This document shows, piece after piece, positions 1 to 6,854 of a DNA stretch of 15,411 nucleotides. Positions within the stretch are counted from its first letter, which is position 1. Each line of letters opens with the position of its first letter. The notes beneath the pieces are model-generated. The model had not been told where the DNA came from. It searched no databases and worked only from the letters and a program-made list of their open reading frames with translations. The position numbers and the translations under genes are program-made. Origin of the DNA: Acetobacteraceae bacterium (GTDB lineage: Bacteria > Pseudomonadota > Alphaproteobacteria > Acetobacterales > Acetobacteraceae); contig CANFIE010000043.1 of assembly GCA_947446625.1 (NCBI GenBank), positions 1-15,411 on the forward strand. Direction: 5' to 3'.

Positions 1-139
1 CCTGATAGGCGGCGAGGTCATAGGCGAAGGGCACGGGCGAAGGGTTGCTCTCGGCCACCGGGTAGCGTGCGGCGGGGCCGTACACATGCATGTGGCAGTC
101 GGTGGCGTTGGCGGGCACGGGCAGATGGGGCGTGTTCAT
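1..139 (-). CDS. Amidohydrolase family (TIM-barrel metal hydrolase), N-terminal fragment
   Basis: Only the first 46 codons are in the window; the rest lies to the left. Reading leftward from the ATG at 139 gives a short lead and then the motif TDCHMHVYGP at about residues 13-22. The HxH inside DCHMHVYGP is the usual first metal-ligand pair of the amidohydrolase-2 family, which includes 2-pyrone-4,6-dicarboxylate lactonase and related lactone or aromatic-acid hydrolases. It is followed by the typical YPVAESNPSPVPF stretch. A cytoplasmic hydrolase is expected because there is no signal peptide. No strong Shine-Dalgarno precedes the ATG, so the exact start is less certain than the identity. The gene diverges from the luciferase-like oxidoreductase at 226 and may share a promoter region with it. 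The substrate cannot be inferred from this fragment. Confidence 0.8.
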   Translation of the reverse strand, partial: MNTPHLPVPANATDCHMHVYGPAARYPVAESNPSPVPFAYDLAAYQ

Positions 140-225
140 GCTGGCAGATGAAACCGGCGGGAGCAGGTTGTCCAGCCGGCAGCAAGGCGCCATGCTGCGG
201 GCAACAAGCGGAGGATCACAGGGCC
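140..225. promoter_or_regulatory. Divergent intergenic region between amidohydrolase and LLM oxidoreductase
   Basis: This is the 86-bp gap between two genes that start outward in opposite directions, so at least one promoter is expected here. The sequence GCGGAGGA at 209-216 is a good Shine-Dalgarno for the rightward gene. I see no convincing -35/-10 pair and no clear operator palindrome, so the call rests on gene layout only. Confidence 0.4.
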
Positions 226-1104
226 ATGAAGTTCGCGCTGCATTTCGGCAACCTTGCCTTTCCGGATGGCGCCGGCGCCGCCCGCATTGCCCGCCTGGCG
301 GAAGTCGCCGGGTTCGACACGCTGCTGGCGGTGGACCACGTTGCCCTGCCGCAGAATTACGACAGCGTTTACCCCTATTCCGCCACGGGCCGCATGCCGG
401 CGGCCAATACCGCCGCCTACCCCGACCCATTGATCTGGATGGCCTTTGCCGCCGCCGCCACCACCACCTTGAAGCTGATGACGGCGGTGGTGATTCTGCC
501 GCAGCGCGAACCGCTGGTGCTGGCCAAGCAGGTGGCGACGCTGGATGCGATGAGCGGCGGCCGCATTGAACTGGGCATCGGCGTGGGCTGGCTGCGCGAG
601 GAATTCGCCGCGATTGGCGTGCCGTTTGAAAAGCGCGGCAAGCGTGCCGACGAATATCTGGGCGCCATGCGCGCGCTGTGGACCAGCGATGGCGCCAGCT
701 ACCACGGCGAGTTCGTGAACTTCGACAAGGTGAACAGCAACCCCAAGCCGGTGCGCGGCGCGGTGCCAATCATCGTGGGTGGCCATTCCGAGGCGGCGGC
801 GCGGCGTGCCGGGCGGCTGGGCAATGGCTTCTTCCCCTCCATCGGCGCGCAGCAGGACATGTTCCCGCTGTTCGACGTGGTGGCCCGCAGCGCCGAGGCC
901 GCCGGGCGCGACCCCGCGAGCATTGAACGCATCACCGGCTGCCCGGACTGCCTGCCCGGCAGCGGGAAGGACCCGCTGGCGGCGGTGGCAGAGCGCGCCG
1001 CACGCGGTGTGGGCCGCGTGGTGCTGCCGATGACGCCCTTCCTTCCGAATATCGAGGAAAGCCTGGCGAAATTCGGGGAGACCGTCATTCGCCAGGTAAG
1101 TTAG
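226..1104 (+). CDS. LLM-class (luciferase-like) flavin/F420-dependent oxidoreductase
   Basis: A 292-residue member of the bacterial luciferase-like superfamily, closest in pattern to the family often labelled 'probable F420-dependent oxidoreductase' (TIGR03619-like). Visible hallmarks are the N-terminal beta strand KFALHFGN, the AVDHVALP motif at residues 35-42, the barrel segment TAVVILPQREPLVLAKQ (85-102), GGRIELGIGVGWLREEFAAIG (111-131), and PIIVGGHSEAAARRAGRLGNG (181-201). The length fits the family. The start at 226 is chosen because GCGGAGGA lies 10 nt upstream and homologous proteins begin at the KFALHFG strand; an upstream in-frame extension from 67 lacks family features and overlaps the divergent gene. 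The cofactor (FMN or F420) cannot be told from sequence alone. The enzyme is cytoplasmic, and its substrate is unknown. Confidence 0.9.
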   Translation: MKFALHFGNLAFPDGAGAARIARLAEVAGFDTLLAVDHVALPQNYDSVYPYSATGRMPAANTAAYPDPLIWMAFAAAATTTLKLMTAVVILPQREPLVLAKQVATLDAMSGGRIELGIGVGWLREEFAAIGVPFEKRGKRADEYLGAMRALWTSDGASYHGEFVNFDKVNSNPKPVRGAVPIIVGGHSEAAARRAGRLGNGFFPSIGAQQDMFPLFDVVARSAEAAGRDPASIERITGCPDCLPGSGKDPLAAVAERAARGVGRVVLPMTPFLPNIEESLAKFGETVIRQVS

Positions 1105-1113
1105 TTGAGCGGC

Positions 1114-1151
1114 TGATTCACGGCTTTCGGCGCAAGCGCCTCAGCCGATCA
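1114..1151. terminator. Imperfect hairpin between convergent genes, possible bidirectional terminator
   Basis: Nested complementary arms are visible: TGAT (1114-1117) with ATCA (1148-1151), CGGCT (1121-1125) with AGCCG (1143-1147), and GGCG (1129-1132) with CGCC (1137-1140) around a CAAG loop. Small internal bulges separate them. It occupies the gap between the stops of the LLM gene and the convergent SDR gene, where a two-way terminator is expected. There is no clear T-run on either side, so rho-independent function is uncertain. Confidence 0.4.
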
Positions 1152-1155
1152 GACG

Positions 1156-1917
1156 CTACATCTTCTTCCCAATCGTCCAGCCGCCATCCACGGTCAGGAT
1201 CGCACCGGTGATGAAGCCGTTGCGTTCCTCGGCCAGGAAGAGGATGGCGTGCGCCACCTCGGCCGGTTCGGCCCAGCGGCCCACGGCGTGGATGCTGCGG
1301 ATCACCTCGGCCTGCACCGGGTCCTGGAAGTAGCGCTCGGTAAGCGGTGTGCGCACCACGCCCGGCGCCACGGCGTTGACGCGGATGTTCTTCTCGCCAA
1401 GCTCCAGCGCCATTTCCTTGGTCAGCCCCACCACCGCGTGCTTGGAGGCGGTGTAGGCGGCGCGGTTGGGCGCGGCGGAAATGCCCAGCGTGGAGGCCAG
1501 GTTCACAATCCGCCCCGGGCGGCCCAGCGCCACCAGGCGGCGGGCGAAGGCCTGGCTGGGCAGGAAGGTGCCGGTGGTGTTCACCGCCATCACCTTGTTC
1601 CATTCCTCCAGGCTGAGATCGAGCACGCTGACGATCTCGCGGATGCCGGCGGAGTTCACCAGCACATCCAGCCCGCCCAGCGCGGCCTCGGCGCCGTTGA
1701 CGAACTGATTGACCGAGCCGGGCTGCGTCACATCCAGCGCGAAGGCGTGCGCCTCACCGCCCGCGGCGCGGATTTGCGCGGCGGTCTGCTCGGCGCGCTC
1801 GGCGTCGAGGTCGCCCACCGCCACGCGGGCGCCTTCACGCGCTGCCGCCAGGCAGACCTGCTGGCCAATGCCGCTGCCGCCGCCAGTGACCAGAACGACT
1901 TGTTCGTTGAACCGCAT
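1156..1917 (-). CDS. Short-chain dehydrogenase/reductase (SDR), classical type
   Basis: A 253-residue classical SDR, the normal length for the family, predicted to oxidise or reduce a hydroxyl/keto group with a nicotinamide cofactor. The Rossmann glycine motif TGGGSGIG is at 11-18. Asp36 in VGDLD ends the second strand and usually favours NAD(H) over NADP(H). Asp62 (LDV) contacts the adenine, NSAG (88-91) is the NNAG-type motif, and the catalytic set is Asn113, Ser142, Tyr155 and Lys159 (YTASK). The C-terminus FITGAILTVDGGW is standard. The start is set by family length and by GGGAG inside the end of the preceding gene. It follows the GMC oxidoreductase stop by 2 nt, so the two are almost certainly translationally coupled. 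SDRs of this type include 3-oxoacyl-ACP reductase-like and sugar/alcohol dehydrogenases; the operon context favours a catabolic dehydrogenase. Confidence 0.93.
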   Translation of the reverse strand: MRFNEQVVLVTGGGSGIGQQVCLAAAREGARVAVGDLDAERAEQTAAQIRAAGGEAHAFALDVTQPGSVNQFVNGAEAALGGLDVLVNSAGIREIVSVLDLSLEEWNKVMAVNTTGTFLPSQAFARRLVALGRPGRIVNLASTLGISAAPNRAAYTASKHAVVGLTKEMALELGEKNIRVNAVAPGVVRTPLTERYFQDPVQAEVIRSIHAVGRWAEPAEVAHAILFLAEERNGFITGAILTVDGGWTIGKKM

Positions 1918-1919
1918 GC

Positions 1920-3533
1920 TCACGCTTCTCCCGCCAGAATCAGGTCCGAGGCTTTTTCGGCAATCATGTTCGTTGCCGCGTAGGTATTGCCGGAAACCAT
2001 GGTCGGCATGCAGGAGGCATCGGCCACGCGCAAGCCCTGCACGCCATGCACGCGCATGCTGGCGGGGTCCACCACCGCCATGGGGTCGGTGCCCATGCGG
2101 CAGCTGCCGATGGGGTGGTAAGTGGTGCTGCCGGTGGCGCGGGCATGCGCCATCCAATCCTCATCGGTGCGAATGCCGGGGCCGGGGAAATTCTCCTCCA
2201 CCACGAAATCCGCCAGCGGCTTGGTGTGTAGCAATTGGCGCAGGTACTTCATGGCGGCCAGCAGAGCGTCGCGGTCCATCTGGGCTGCCAGGTAGTTGGG
2301 CTGAATCTCCGGCTTCACCCGCGCATCGGCGGAAAGCGCCTTCAGCCAGCCCTTGCTCTCGGGCCGCAGCTGCGAGCAACCCAGCGTCATGCCCGGCTTG
2401 GTATCAAGTTCCGTGACGCCATAGGCGCCGGCGGCGTAGCTGGCCGGGGCGAAGTAGAGCTGCATGTCGGGTGTTTCCAACCCTTCACGCGTCTTCATGT
2501 AGCCGCCGGCATGGCTGGGGCTGGCGGTCAGCAGGCCCGTGCGGTTGACGGCATAGCGCACCACCTCGCCCAGCAGGCGCAGGCCGCGCGAGCGTTCATT
2601 CAGCGAACCCGCACCCTTCACCAGGGCCGAGACGCGCACGGCATAATGGTCGCGCAGGTTTTTCCCGGTGCCGGGCAGCGCATGCACCACGGGCACGCCG
2701 ATATCCTGCAACCACTCGGGGTCGCCCACGCCGCTGATCTGCATCAGCTGCGGCGTGTTGATGGAACCGCCGGAGAGAATCACGTCGCGCCGGGCGCGCA
2801 CCACCACGGGCTCGCCACCCTCGGGCCGGTATTGAATGCCGATGGCGCGCTTGCCCTCGAAGACGATGCGCTCGGCCAGGGCGCGCTGGATGACCTTGAC
2901 GTTTTCGCGCTGCATGGCGGGGCGCAGATAGGCATCGGCCGGCGACCAGCGGCGGCCATCCTTCATCATCTGCTGGTACAGGAAGGTGCCTTCCTGGTTG
3001 CCACGATTGTAGTCGGGCGTGCGTGGCAGGCCGAGCGCCTCATTGGCGGCGATGTAAGCGTCGGACAGCGGGTGCGGGTCGCGCTGGTCCTGGATGTTCA
3101 GCGGGCCGTCATGGCCGCGCACGGTGGGGTCGCCACCGCCATTGCCGCGGGTTTCGGCGCGCTTGAAGTAAGGCAGCACATCGTCCCAGCTCCAGCCCCG
3201 GCAGCCCAGCTGCGCCCACATGTCGTAGTCGGCGCTTTGGCCGCGTACATACAAATGGCCGTTGATGGAACCCGAGCCGCCCAGCACCTTGCCGCGCGGA
3301 AACGGAATGCGCCGGCCATCGATATGCGGGCCGGGCGCGGTTTCATAGCCCCAGTTCAGCTTGGGGTCGTACACGGTCTTGTTGAAGCCGGCGGGGATGC
3401 GGATGAAGGGGTTGCTGTCCTTGCCGCCGGCTTCCAGCACCGCCACGCTGTACTTGCCATTGGCGCTGAGCCGATAGGCCAGCACGCAGCCCGCCGCACC
3501 GGCGCCGACAATGACGTAGTCGAATTCTTCCAT
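1920..3533 (-). CDS. GMC family FAD-dependent oxidoreductase (choline/alcohol dehydrogenase type)
   Basis: A 537-residue glucose-methanol-choline oxidoreductase, the length typical of bacterial choline or alcohol dehydrogenases. The FAD-binding GAGAAG is at 10-15 and Glu34 in VLEAGG binds the adenosine ribose. The first GMC signature (PRGKVLGGSGSINGHLYVRG) is at 79-98, and the second (GGSINTPQLMQISGVG) at 255-270. The catalytic pair is His473 (YHPIGSCRMG) and Asn516 (VSGNTYAATNMI). The start at 3533 is chosen because the FAD-binding strand begins at residue 4 and GAGGAAC lies just upstream; an in-frame extension to 3671 would run into the preceding gene. No signal peptide is visible. It is the middle gene of an operon with the CinA-like gene upstream (28-nt gap) and the SDR downstream (2-nt gap). 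The likely role is oxidation of a primary alcohol to an aldehyde, with the SDR acting on a related intermediate. The substrate is not identifiable. Confidence 0.95.
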   Translation of the reverse strand: MEEFDYVIVGAGAAGCVLAYRLSANGKYSVAVLEAGGKDSNPFIRIPAGFNKTVYDPKLNWGYETAPGPHIDGRRIPFPRGKVLGGSGSINGHLYVRGQSADYDMWAQLGCRGWSWDDVLPYFKRAETRGNGGGDPTVRGHDGPLNIQDQRDPHPLSDAYIAANEALGLPRTPDYNRGNQEGTFLYQQMMKDGRRWSPADAYLRPAMQRENVKVIQRALAERIVFEGKRAIGIQYRPEGGEPVVVRARRDVILSGGSINTPQLMQISGVGDPEWLQDIGVPVVHALPGTGKNLRDHYAVRVSALVKGAGSLNERSRGLRLLGEVVRYAVNRTGLLTASPSHAGGYMKTREGLETPDMQLYFAPASYAAGAYGVTELDTKPGMTLGCSQLRPESKGWLKALSADARVKPEIQPNYLAAQMDRDALLAAMKYLRQLLHTKPLADFVVEENFPGPGIRTDEDWMAHARATGSTTYHPIGSCRMGTDPMAVVDPASMRVHGVQGLRVADASCMPTMVSGNTYAATNMIAEKASDLILAGEA

Positions 3534-3561
3534 GGTTCGCGTTCCTCGTTTCTTGTTTTTG

Positions 3562-4815
3562 TCAGCGACGCTCGAAGTCGAGCTTTTCATCCACCGGCAG
3601 GCCCAGCAGGCGGCGGCGCAGGCTGTCCAGTCCCATCTCAATGGCGCCAAGGCGCACCCATTCGCGGCCACCCAGCAGCCGGGCCTCGCGCACGATCACG
3701 CCATCGGCGTCGGCCAGGCCAATGTTGATGTCGCCACCGATCTGCATGGCATCGGCGCCGGCATCCAGCGAAACCAGCACCGCCACGGCATGGCTGGCAC
3801 CGCTTTGCGCCCGCAGCGCCTGGGCGGCGGCGGCGGCGGTTGCGGCGCTGAAGGCATCGCCCGGCAAGCCGAGTAGGGCGCCAAGCTGCGCCGCGTCACG
3901 GCTCAGCACGCCACGGCGGAACAGATCTTCGGCGCCGTTCACGTGCAGCAGCCGGGTGGCAATGCCGCCACTGGTGAAGGTCTCAGCCACCGCCAGGCTG
4001 CCGCCGCGGGCGCGCAGCGCGTCCAGCACCACGCTTTCCAATGAGGCCGCGTCCTCGGCCAGGATGTAGTTGCCCAGGCGGCGGCGCACCTCGGCCTCCA
4101 GCGGGGCCAGCAGCGCATCCAGTTCCGCATGGGTGGCGCCGCGCACGGCCAGCTTGGTTTCCAGCTGCGGGTAATGCGCCTGGAAGCCCAGCTTCACGCC
4201 CGGGGCCATGGCCTCGATGTCGTGCAGCATCTCATCGGCGCGGCTTTCGCCAATGCCAAAGGAATGGAACCGCTTGAGCCGGGTGACGCCGGGCGTGCCG
4301 GCGCGGGCCAGCAGGCGGGGCATCACCTGCTCGTCCAGCATCTTCTTCATTTCACGCGGCACGCCGGGGGTGAAGTAGAAGCGCGCCTGGCCGATGAGCA
4401 CGGAAAAGCCGCAGGCGGTGCCGATGGGGTTGTCGATGAACTCGCAGCCCTCCGGCAGCATGGCCTGCTTCTTGTTGTTGGCCGGCATCACCCGGTTGCG
4501 GCGCTGGTAGAAGGCCTCCATCCGCGCCAGCCATTCGGTGTGCAGCACAAGGCCCACGCCGGCAGCCTCGGCGGCCACTTCCTGGGAGAGGTCGTCCACG
4601 GTCGGCCCCAGGCCGCCATTCACAATCACCGCATCGGCCCGGCCAGCGGCCAGGCGGAAGGCGCTGAGCAGGCTGGCGCGGTCATCGCCTACCGTGGTGC
4701 CCCACACCACTTCCAGCCCAGCCTCGCCAAGCCGTTGCGCCATATGGGCGTAGTTGGTGTTGATGGTCTTGCCGGTCAGGATCTCGTCACCGGTGCAGAG
4801 AATCTCAATGCGCAT
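3562..4815 (-). CDS. CinA/YfaY-like protein: MoCF-biosynthesis domain plus degenerate PncC-type amidase domain
   Basis: A 417-residue, two-domain CinA-family protein. Residues 1 to about 170 form the COG1058 (molybdopterin-binding-like, ADP-ribose pyrophosphatase) domain: CTGDEILTG (7-15), VNGGLGPTVDDLS (65-77), NNKKQAMLPEG (113-123), NPIGTACGF (129-137) and FTPGVPREM (148-156). From memory this half closely resembles E. coli YfaY. The C-terminal half (about 256-405) has the outline of the NMN deamidase PncC, but the motif usually read as AESxTGG is AETFTSGG (277-284). The Tyr and Lys of the usual YSNxxK segment are absent from GVLSRDAAQ (302-310), so deamidase activity is doubtful. The start is preceded by GAGGG. 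It is the first gene of the CinA-GMC-SDR operon and diverges from the FAH gene. Its role there is unclear: nucleotide clean-up or a non-catalytic function are both possible. Confidence 0.88.
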   Translation of the reverse strand: MRIEILCTGDEILTGKTINTNYAHMAQRLGEAGLEVVWGTTVGDDRASLLSAFRLAAGRADAVIVNGGLGPTVDDLSQEVAAEAAGVGLVLHTEWLARMEAFYQRRNRVMPANNKKQAMLPEGCEFIDNPIGTACGFSVLIGQARFYFTPGVPREMKKMLDEQVMPRLLARAGTPGVTRLKRFHSFGIGESRADEMLHDIEAMAPGVKLGFQAHYPQLETKLAVRGATHAELDALLAPLEAEVRRRLGNYILAEDAASLESVVLDALRARGGSLAVAETFTSGGIATRLLHVNGAEDLFRRGVLSRDAAQLGALLGLPGDAFSAATAAAAAQALRAQSGASHAVAVLVSLDAGADAMQIGGDINIGLADADGVIVREARLLGGREWVRLGAIEMGLDSLRRRLLGLPVDEKLDFERR

Positions 4816-4899
4816 GTCTGGCCCTCATTTACCGGCAGATTGCCCGCAGCGCCGGTCTGGTGTCCAATCCTGGCAAACCAACCCTGGGAGGGGCCCCCG
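4816..4899. promoter_or_regulatory. Divergent intergenic region (CinA-GMC-SDR operon / FAH gene)
   Basis: An 84-bp gap between outward-facing starts, which must hold the leftward promoter of the three-gene operon and probably the FAH promoter. Shine-Dalgarno sequences are seen on both sides: GAGGG for the leftward gene and GGGAGGGG at 4886-4893 for the rightward one. No clear operator or -35/-10 pair was recognised. Confidence 0.45.
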
Positions 4900-5823
4900 A
4901 TGAAGCTGTTATTCGCGGATGACTACCGGCTGAGCGTGCTGAAGGGCGACATGGTGGTGGATTGCTCCGCCGTGGTGGCGGATATCCCGCATTCCGGCCC
5001 TGGCGACCTGATGAGCGGGCTGATCGCCCGGTTCGATACCTATCGGCCGAAGCTGGAGGCGCATGTGGCGGCCAGCAAGGGCGTGCCGCTGGCCAGCGTG
5101 CGGGTGCGGCCGCCGCTGCCCAAGCCGGGCAACATTGTCTGCATGGCGGTGAACTATATGGAGGATGGCACCCTGCCGGCGCCGGCGCCGATCAATGCCT
5201 TCCACAAGGCGCCGGGGGCCATCATTGGGCCGGGTGATACCATGGTGCTGCCGGATGTGCCCGCGACGATCTTCGAGGGCGAGGCCGAGATGGCGCTGGT
5301 GATTGGCAAGCGCGCCAGCAATGTGAGCCAGCACGATGCGATGGGCTATATCTTCGGCTACATCAACTTCATTGATGGCTCGGCCCGTGGGCTGAAGCCG
5401 GCCGGCAACAGCTTCTTTCAGATGAAGTCGCGCGAGACCTTCGCGCCAATTGGCCCGTTTTTGGTGACGGCGGATGAGATTGCCGACCCGCAAAAGCTGG
5501 GCATAACGCTGTGGGTGAATGGCGAGATCAAACAGAAATTCAACACCGATGACATGGCGCACAAGATTCCGCGCTGCATCGAATGGGCGTCCTCGATCCA
5601 TACGCTGGAGCCGGGTGATATCCTGGCCACCGGCACCAACCATCGCGGGCTGAACAGCTTCATGGATGGTGACAAGGTGGAGTTGGAGGTGGAGGGCCTG
5701 GGTCGGCTGCACTTCAACGTGCGGGATGACCTGAAGCGCACCTGGCTGCGCGAGACGCGGCTGGACCGCAAGAACCAGGGGCATGATACGCCGACGCCGC
5801 AGATCAGCGGCAAATACGCCTGA
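4900..5823 (+). CDS. Fumarylacetoacetate hydrolase (FAH) family protein
   Basis: A 307-residue FAH-superfamily enzyme; members use Mg2+ or Mn2+ to hydrolyse C-C bonds in acylpyruvates, to decarboxylate, or to hydrate in meta-cleavage pathways. The N-terminal lid domain covers about residues 1-70. The catalytic domain opens with PPLPKPGNIVCMAVNY (71-86). The metal ligands expected for the family are Glu128 and Glu130 (EGEAEMALVIG) and Asp159 (FIDGSARG). GDILATGTNHRGL (239-251) replaces the more common GDxxxTGTPxGV loop. The C-terminal extension after about 270 (DLKRTWLRETR...ISGKYA) looks subfamily-specific. The start is fixed by GGGAGGGG seven nt upstream; longer reading to the left would overlap the divergent gene. 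It stands alone on its strand and is followed by a probable terminator. Context suggests a catabolic hydrolase acting with the divergent GMC and SDR enzymes. Confidence 0.92.
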   Translation: MKLLFADDYRLSVLKGDMVVDCSAVVADIPHSGPGDLMSGLIARFDTYRPKLEAHVAASKGVPLASVRVRPPLPKPGNIVCMAVNYMEDGTLPAPAPINAFHKAPGAIIGPGDTMVLPDVPATIFEGEAEMALVIGKRASNVSQHDAMGYIFGYINFIDGSARGLKPAGNSFFQMKSRETFAPIGPFLVTADEIADPQKLGITLWVNGEIKQKFNTDDMAHKIPRCIEWASSIHTLEPGDILATGTNHRGLNSFMDGDKVELEVEGLGRLHFNVRDDLKRTWLRETRLDRKNQGHDTPTPQISGKYA

Positions 5824-5835
5824 AGCAGCGGCGCG

Positions 5836-5864
5836 ACGGGCCGGGGTGAAATGCCCCCGGCCGT
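5836..5864 (+). terminator. Probable rho-independent terminator after the FAH gene
   Basis: The arms ACGG(G)CCGGGG (5836-5846) and CCCCGGCCGT (5855-5864) pair over 10 bp with one bulged G, around a short TGAAATGC loop. The hairpin begins 12 nt after the FAH stop codon, and a short T-rich stretch (GGGTTTTC) follows further on. It separates the catabolic gene from the flagellar cassette. Confidence 0.6.
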
Positions 5865-5919
5865 GTTAACCGGGTTTTCATGCAAGTGGGTAATCGTGCT
5901 GATGGGCACCTGGATTAGC

Positions 5920-5949
5920 CGGGGCCTGTCTCACGAAGGAAAAACCCCG
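5920..5949 (+). promoter_or_regulatory. Flagellin 5' leader hairpin presenting the ribosome binding site
   Basis: CGGGG (5920-5924) can pair with CCCCG (5945-5949), the bases directly before the flagellin ATG. The 20-nt loop holds the Shine-Dalgarno GAAGGA (5935-5940). The stem is only 5 bp, but all G-C. Flagellin mRNA leaders are known regulatory targets in Caulobacter, where FlbT acts with FlaF. That this one is such a target is inference. I could not identify a convincing promoter between 5865 and 5920. Confidence 0.35.
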
Positions 5950-6780
5950 ATGAACTTCTCGGTCAACACCAATATCGGCGCGCAGGTCGCGCTCGATTCC
6001 TTGAGCAAGACCACCAGCGACCTGGCGATGACGCAGAAGCGGATTGCCACCGGCTCCCGCGTCTCGGACGCGACGGATGACGGTGCCGCCTATGCCGTGG
6101 CGGAGCGGGTGCGGGGCGATATCGCCGCCACCACCTCCGCCAATGACCAGTTGGGCAATGCCCAGGGCATGATCGCGGTGACCAACACGGCGCTGAACAA
6201 CGTGGACACCACGTTGCAGTCGATGAAGGCGCTGGGCGTGAAGCTGGCGGACGGCACGCTGACCACCAGCCAGCGCACCCAGTACCAGGCGCAGGCGAAG
6301 CAGCTGACCAACAACATGCTGTCCTTCATCAAGAACGCCAATTACAACGGCCACAACATCCTGAACGACCCGGCCACCACGGCCAACAACATCGTGCAGG
6401 ACGGCAACGGCACGGTGTACACCATCAACGGCTATGCCGCCGTCACCAACATCTACAACACCGTTTCGGGCGCCAATGCCTGGACCGCTGGTGACGCCGC
6501 CGCCGCGCTGACCGCGACGGGTTCGCTGACCACCGCCATCGACAACACGCTGAGCCAGCTGAACCAGTTTGGCAGCTACGCCAACTATGTCTCGGCGCAA
6601 ATCACCTACAACAGCGCGGTGATCGACGCGCAGAACACCGGCATTGGCGCGCTGGTGGATGCCGACATGGCGAAGGAATCGGCGCGGTTGCAGGCGCTGC
6701 AAATCCGCCAGCAGCTGGGCACCCAGGCGCTGAGCATTGCCAACCAGGCGCCGCAGTCGCTGCTCAGCCTGTTCCGCTAA
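5950..6780 (+). CDS. fliC: Flagellin
   Basis: A 276-residue flagellin, the subunit of the extracellular flagellar filament, exported by the flagellar type III system without a cleaved signal peptide. The conserved N-terminal D0/D1 part spans about residues 1-140 (NTNIGAQVALDSLSKTTSDL, then KRIATGSRVSDATDDGAAYAV at 30-50). The C-terminal D1/D0 part spans about 185-276 (ALVDADMAKESARLQALQ at 234-251, ending SIANQAPQSLLSLFR). Only a short Ser/Thr/Asn-rich middle section (about 140-185) joins them, so the outer D2/D3 domains are essentially missing. The protein has no cysteine. The start at 5950 begins the canonical N-terminus and has GAAGGA upstream; a longer reading from 5851 adds non-flagellin sequence. 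It is the first gene of a cassette with flaF and two TPR modification enzymes, which suggests the filament is modified after translation. The symbol is generic. Confidence 0.96.
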   Translation: MNFSVNTNIGAQVALDSLSKTTSDLAMTQKRIATGSRVSDATDDGAAYAVAERVRGDIAATTSANDQLGNAQGMIAVTNTALNNVDTTLQSMKALGVKLADGTLTTSQRTQYQAQAKQLTNNMLSFIKNANYNGHNILNDPATTANNIVQDGNGTVYTINGYAAVTNIYNTVSGANAWTAGDAAAALTATGSLTTAIDNTLSQLNQFGSYANYVSAQITYNSAVIDAQNTGIGALVDADMAKESARLQALQIRQQLGTQALSIANQAPQSLLSLFR

Positions 6781-6806
6781 GGCCGCGGGCAAAGCCGTTG
6801 TTGCCG

Positions 6807-6825
6807 CGCCGGCAGGAAGCCGGCG
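6807..6825 (+). promoter_or_regulatory. Intercistronic hairpin between flagellin and flaF
   Basis: CGCCGGC (6807-6813) and GCCGGCG (6819-6825) form a perfect 7-bp stem around AGGAA, 26 nt after the flagellin stop. There is no T-run. A hairpin here could stabilise the flagellin message or reduce read-through into flaF, so that flagellin is made in excess of FlaF and the enzymes. The base pairing is directly visible; the function is inferred. Confidence 0.45.
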
Positions 6826-6854
6826 GCCGCCATCGCGAGAGGATTTCATAGCCC

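Noticed and set aside
3534..3671. Longer N-terminus of the GMC oxidoreductase
   Set aside because: It would overlap the end of the CinA-like gene and place unrelated residues before the FAD-binding strand; the ATG at 3533 has a good ribosome binding site.
2235..3728. Long open frame of about 497 codons on the + strand opposite the GMC gene
   Set aside because: Its translation is His/Gly/Ala/Gln-rich with no domain, as expected for the antisense of a GC-rich gene, and the opposite strand encodes an unmistakable GMC oxidoreductase.
5902..5919. Sigma-54-like element TGGGCAC...TTAGC upstream of flagellin
   Set aside because: The GG and GC pairs are 11 nt apart instead of the required 10, and the -12 box is poor. 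An alternative GG-N10-GC at 5912-5925 has correct spacing but matches almost nothing else.
5851..5949. N-terminal extension of flagellin by 33 codons
   Set aside because: It would begin inside the FAH terminator hairpin, and the extra residues are not found in flagellins, which begin at the exported N-terminus seen at 5950.
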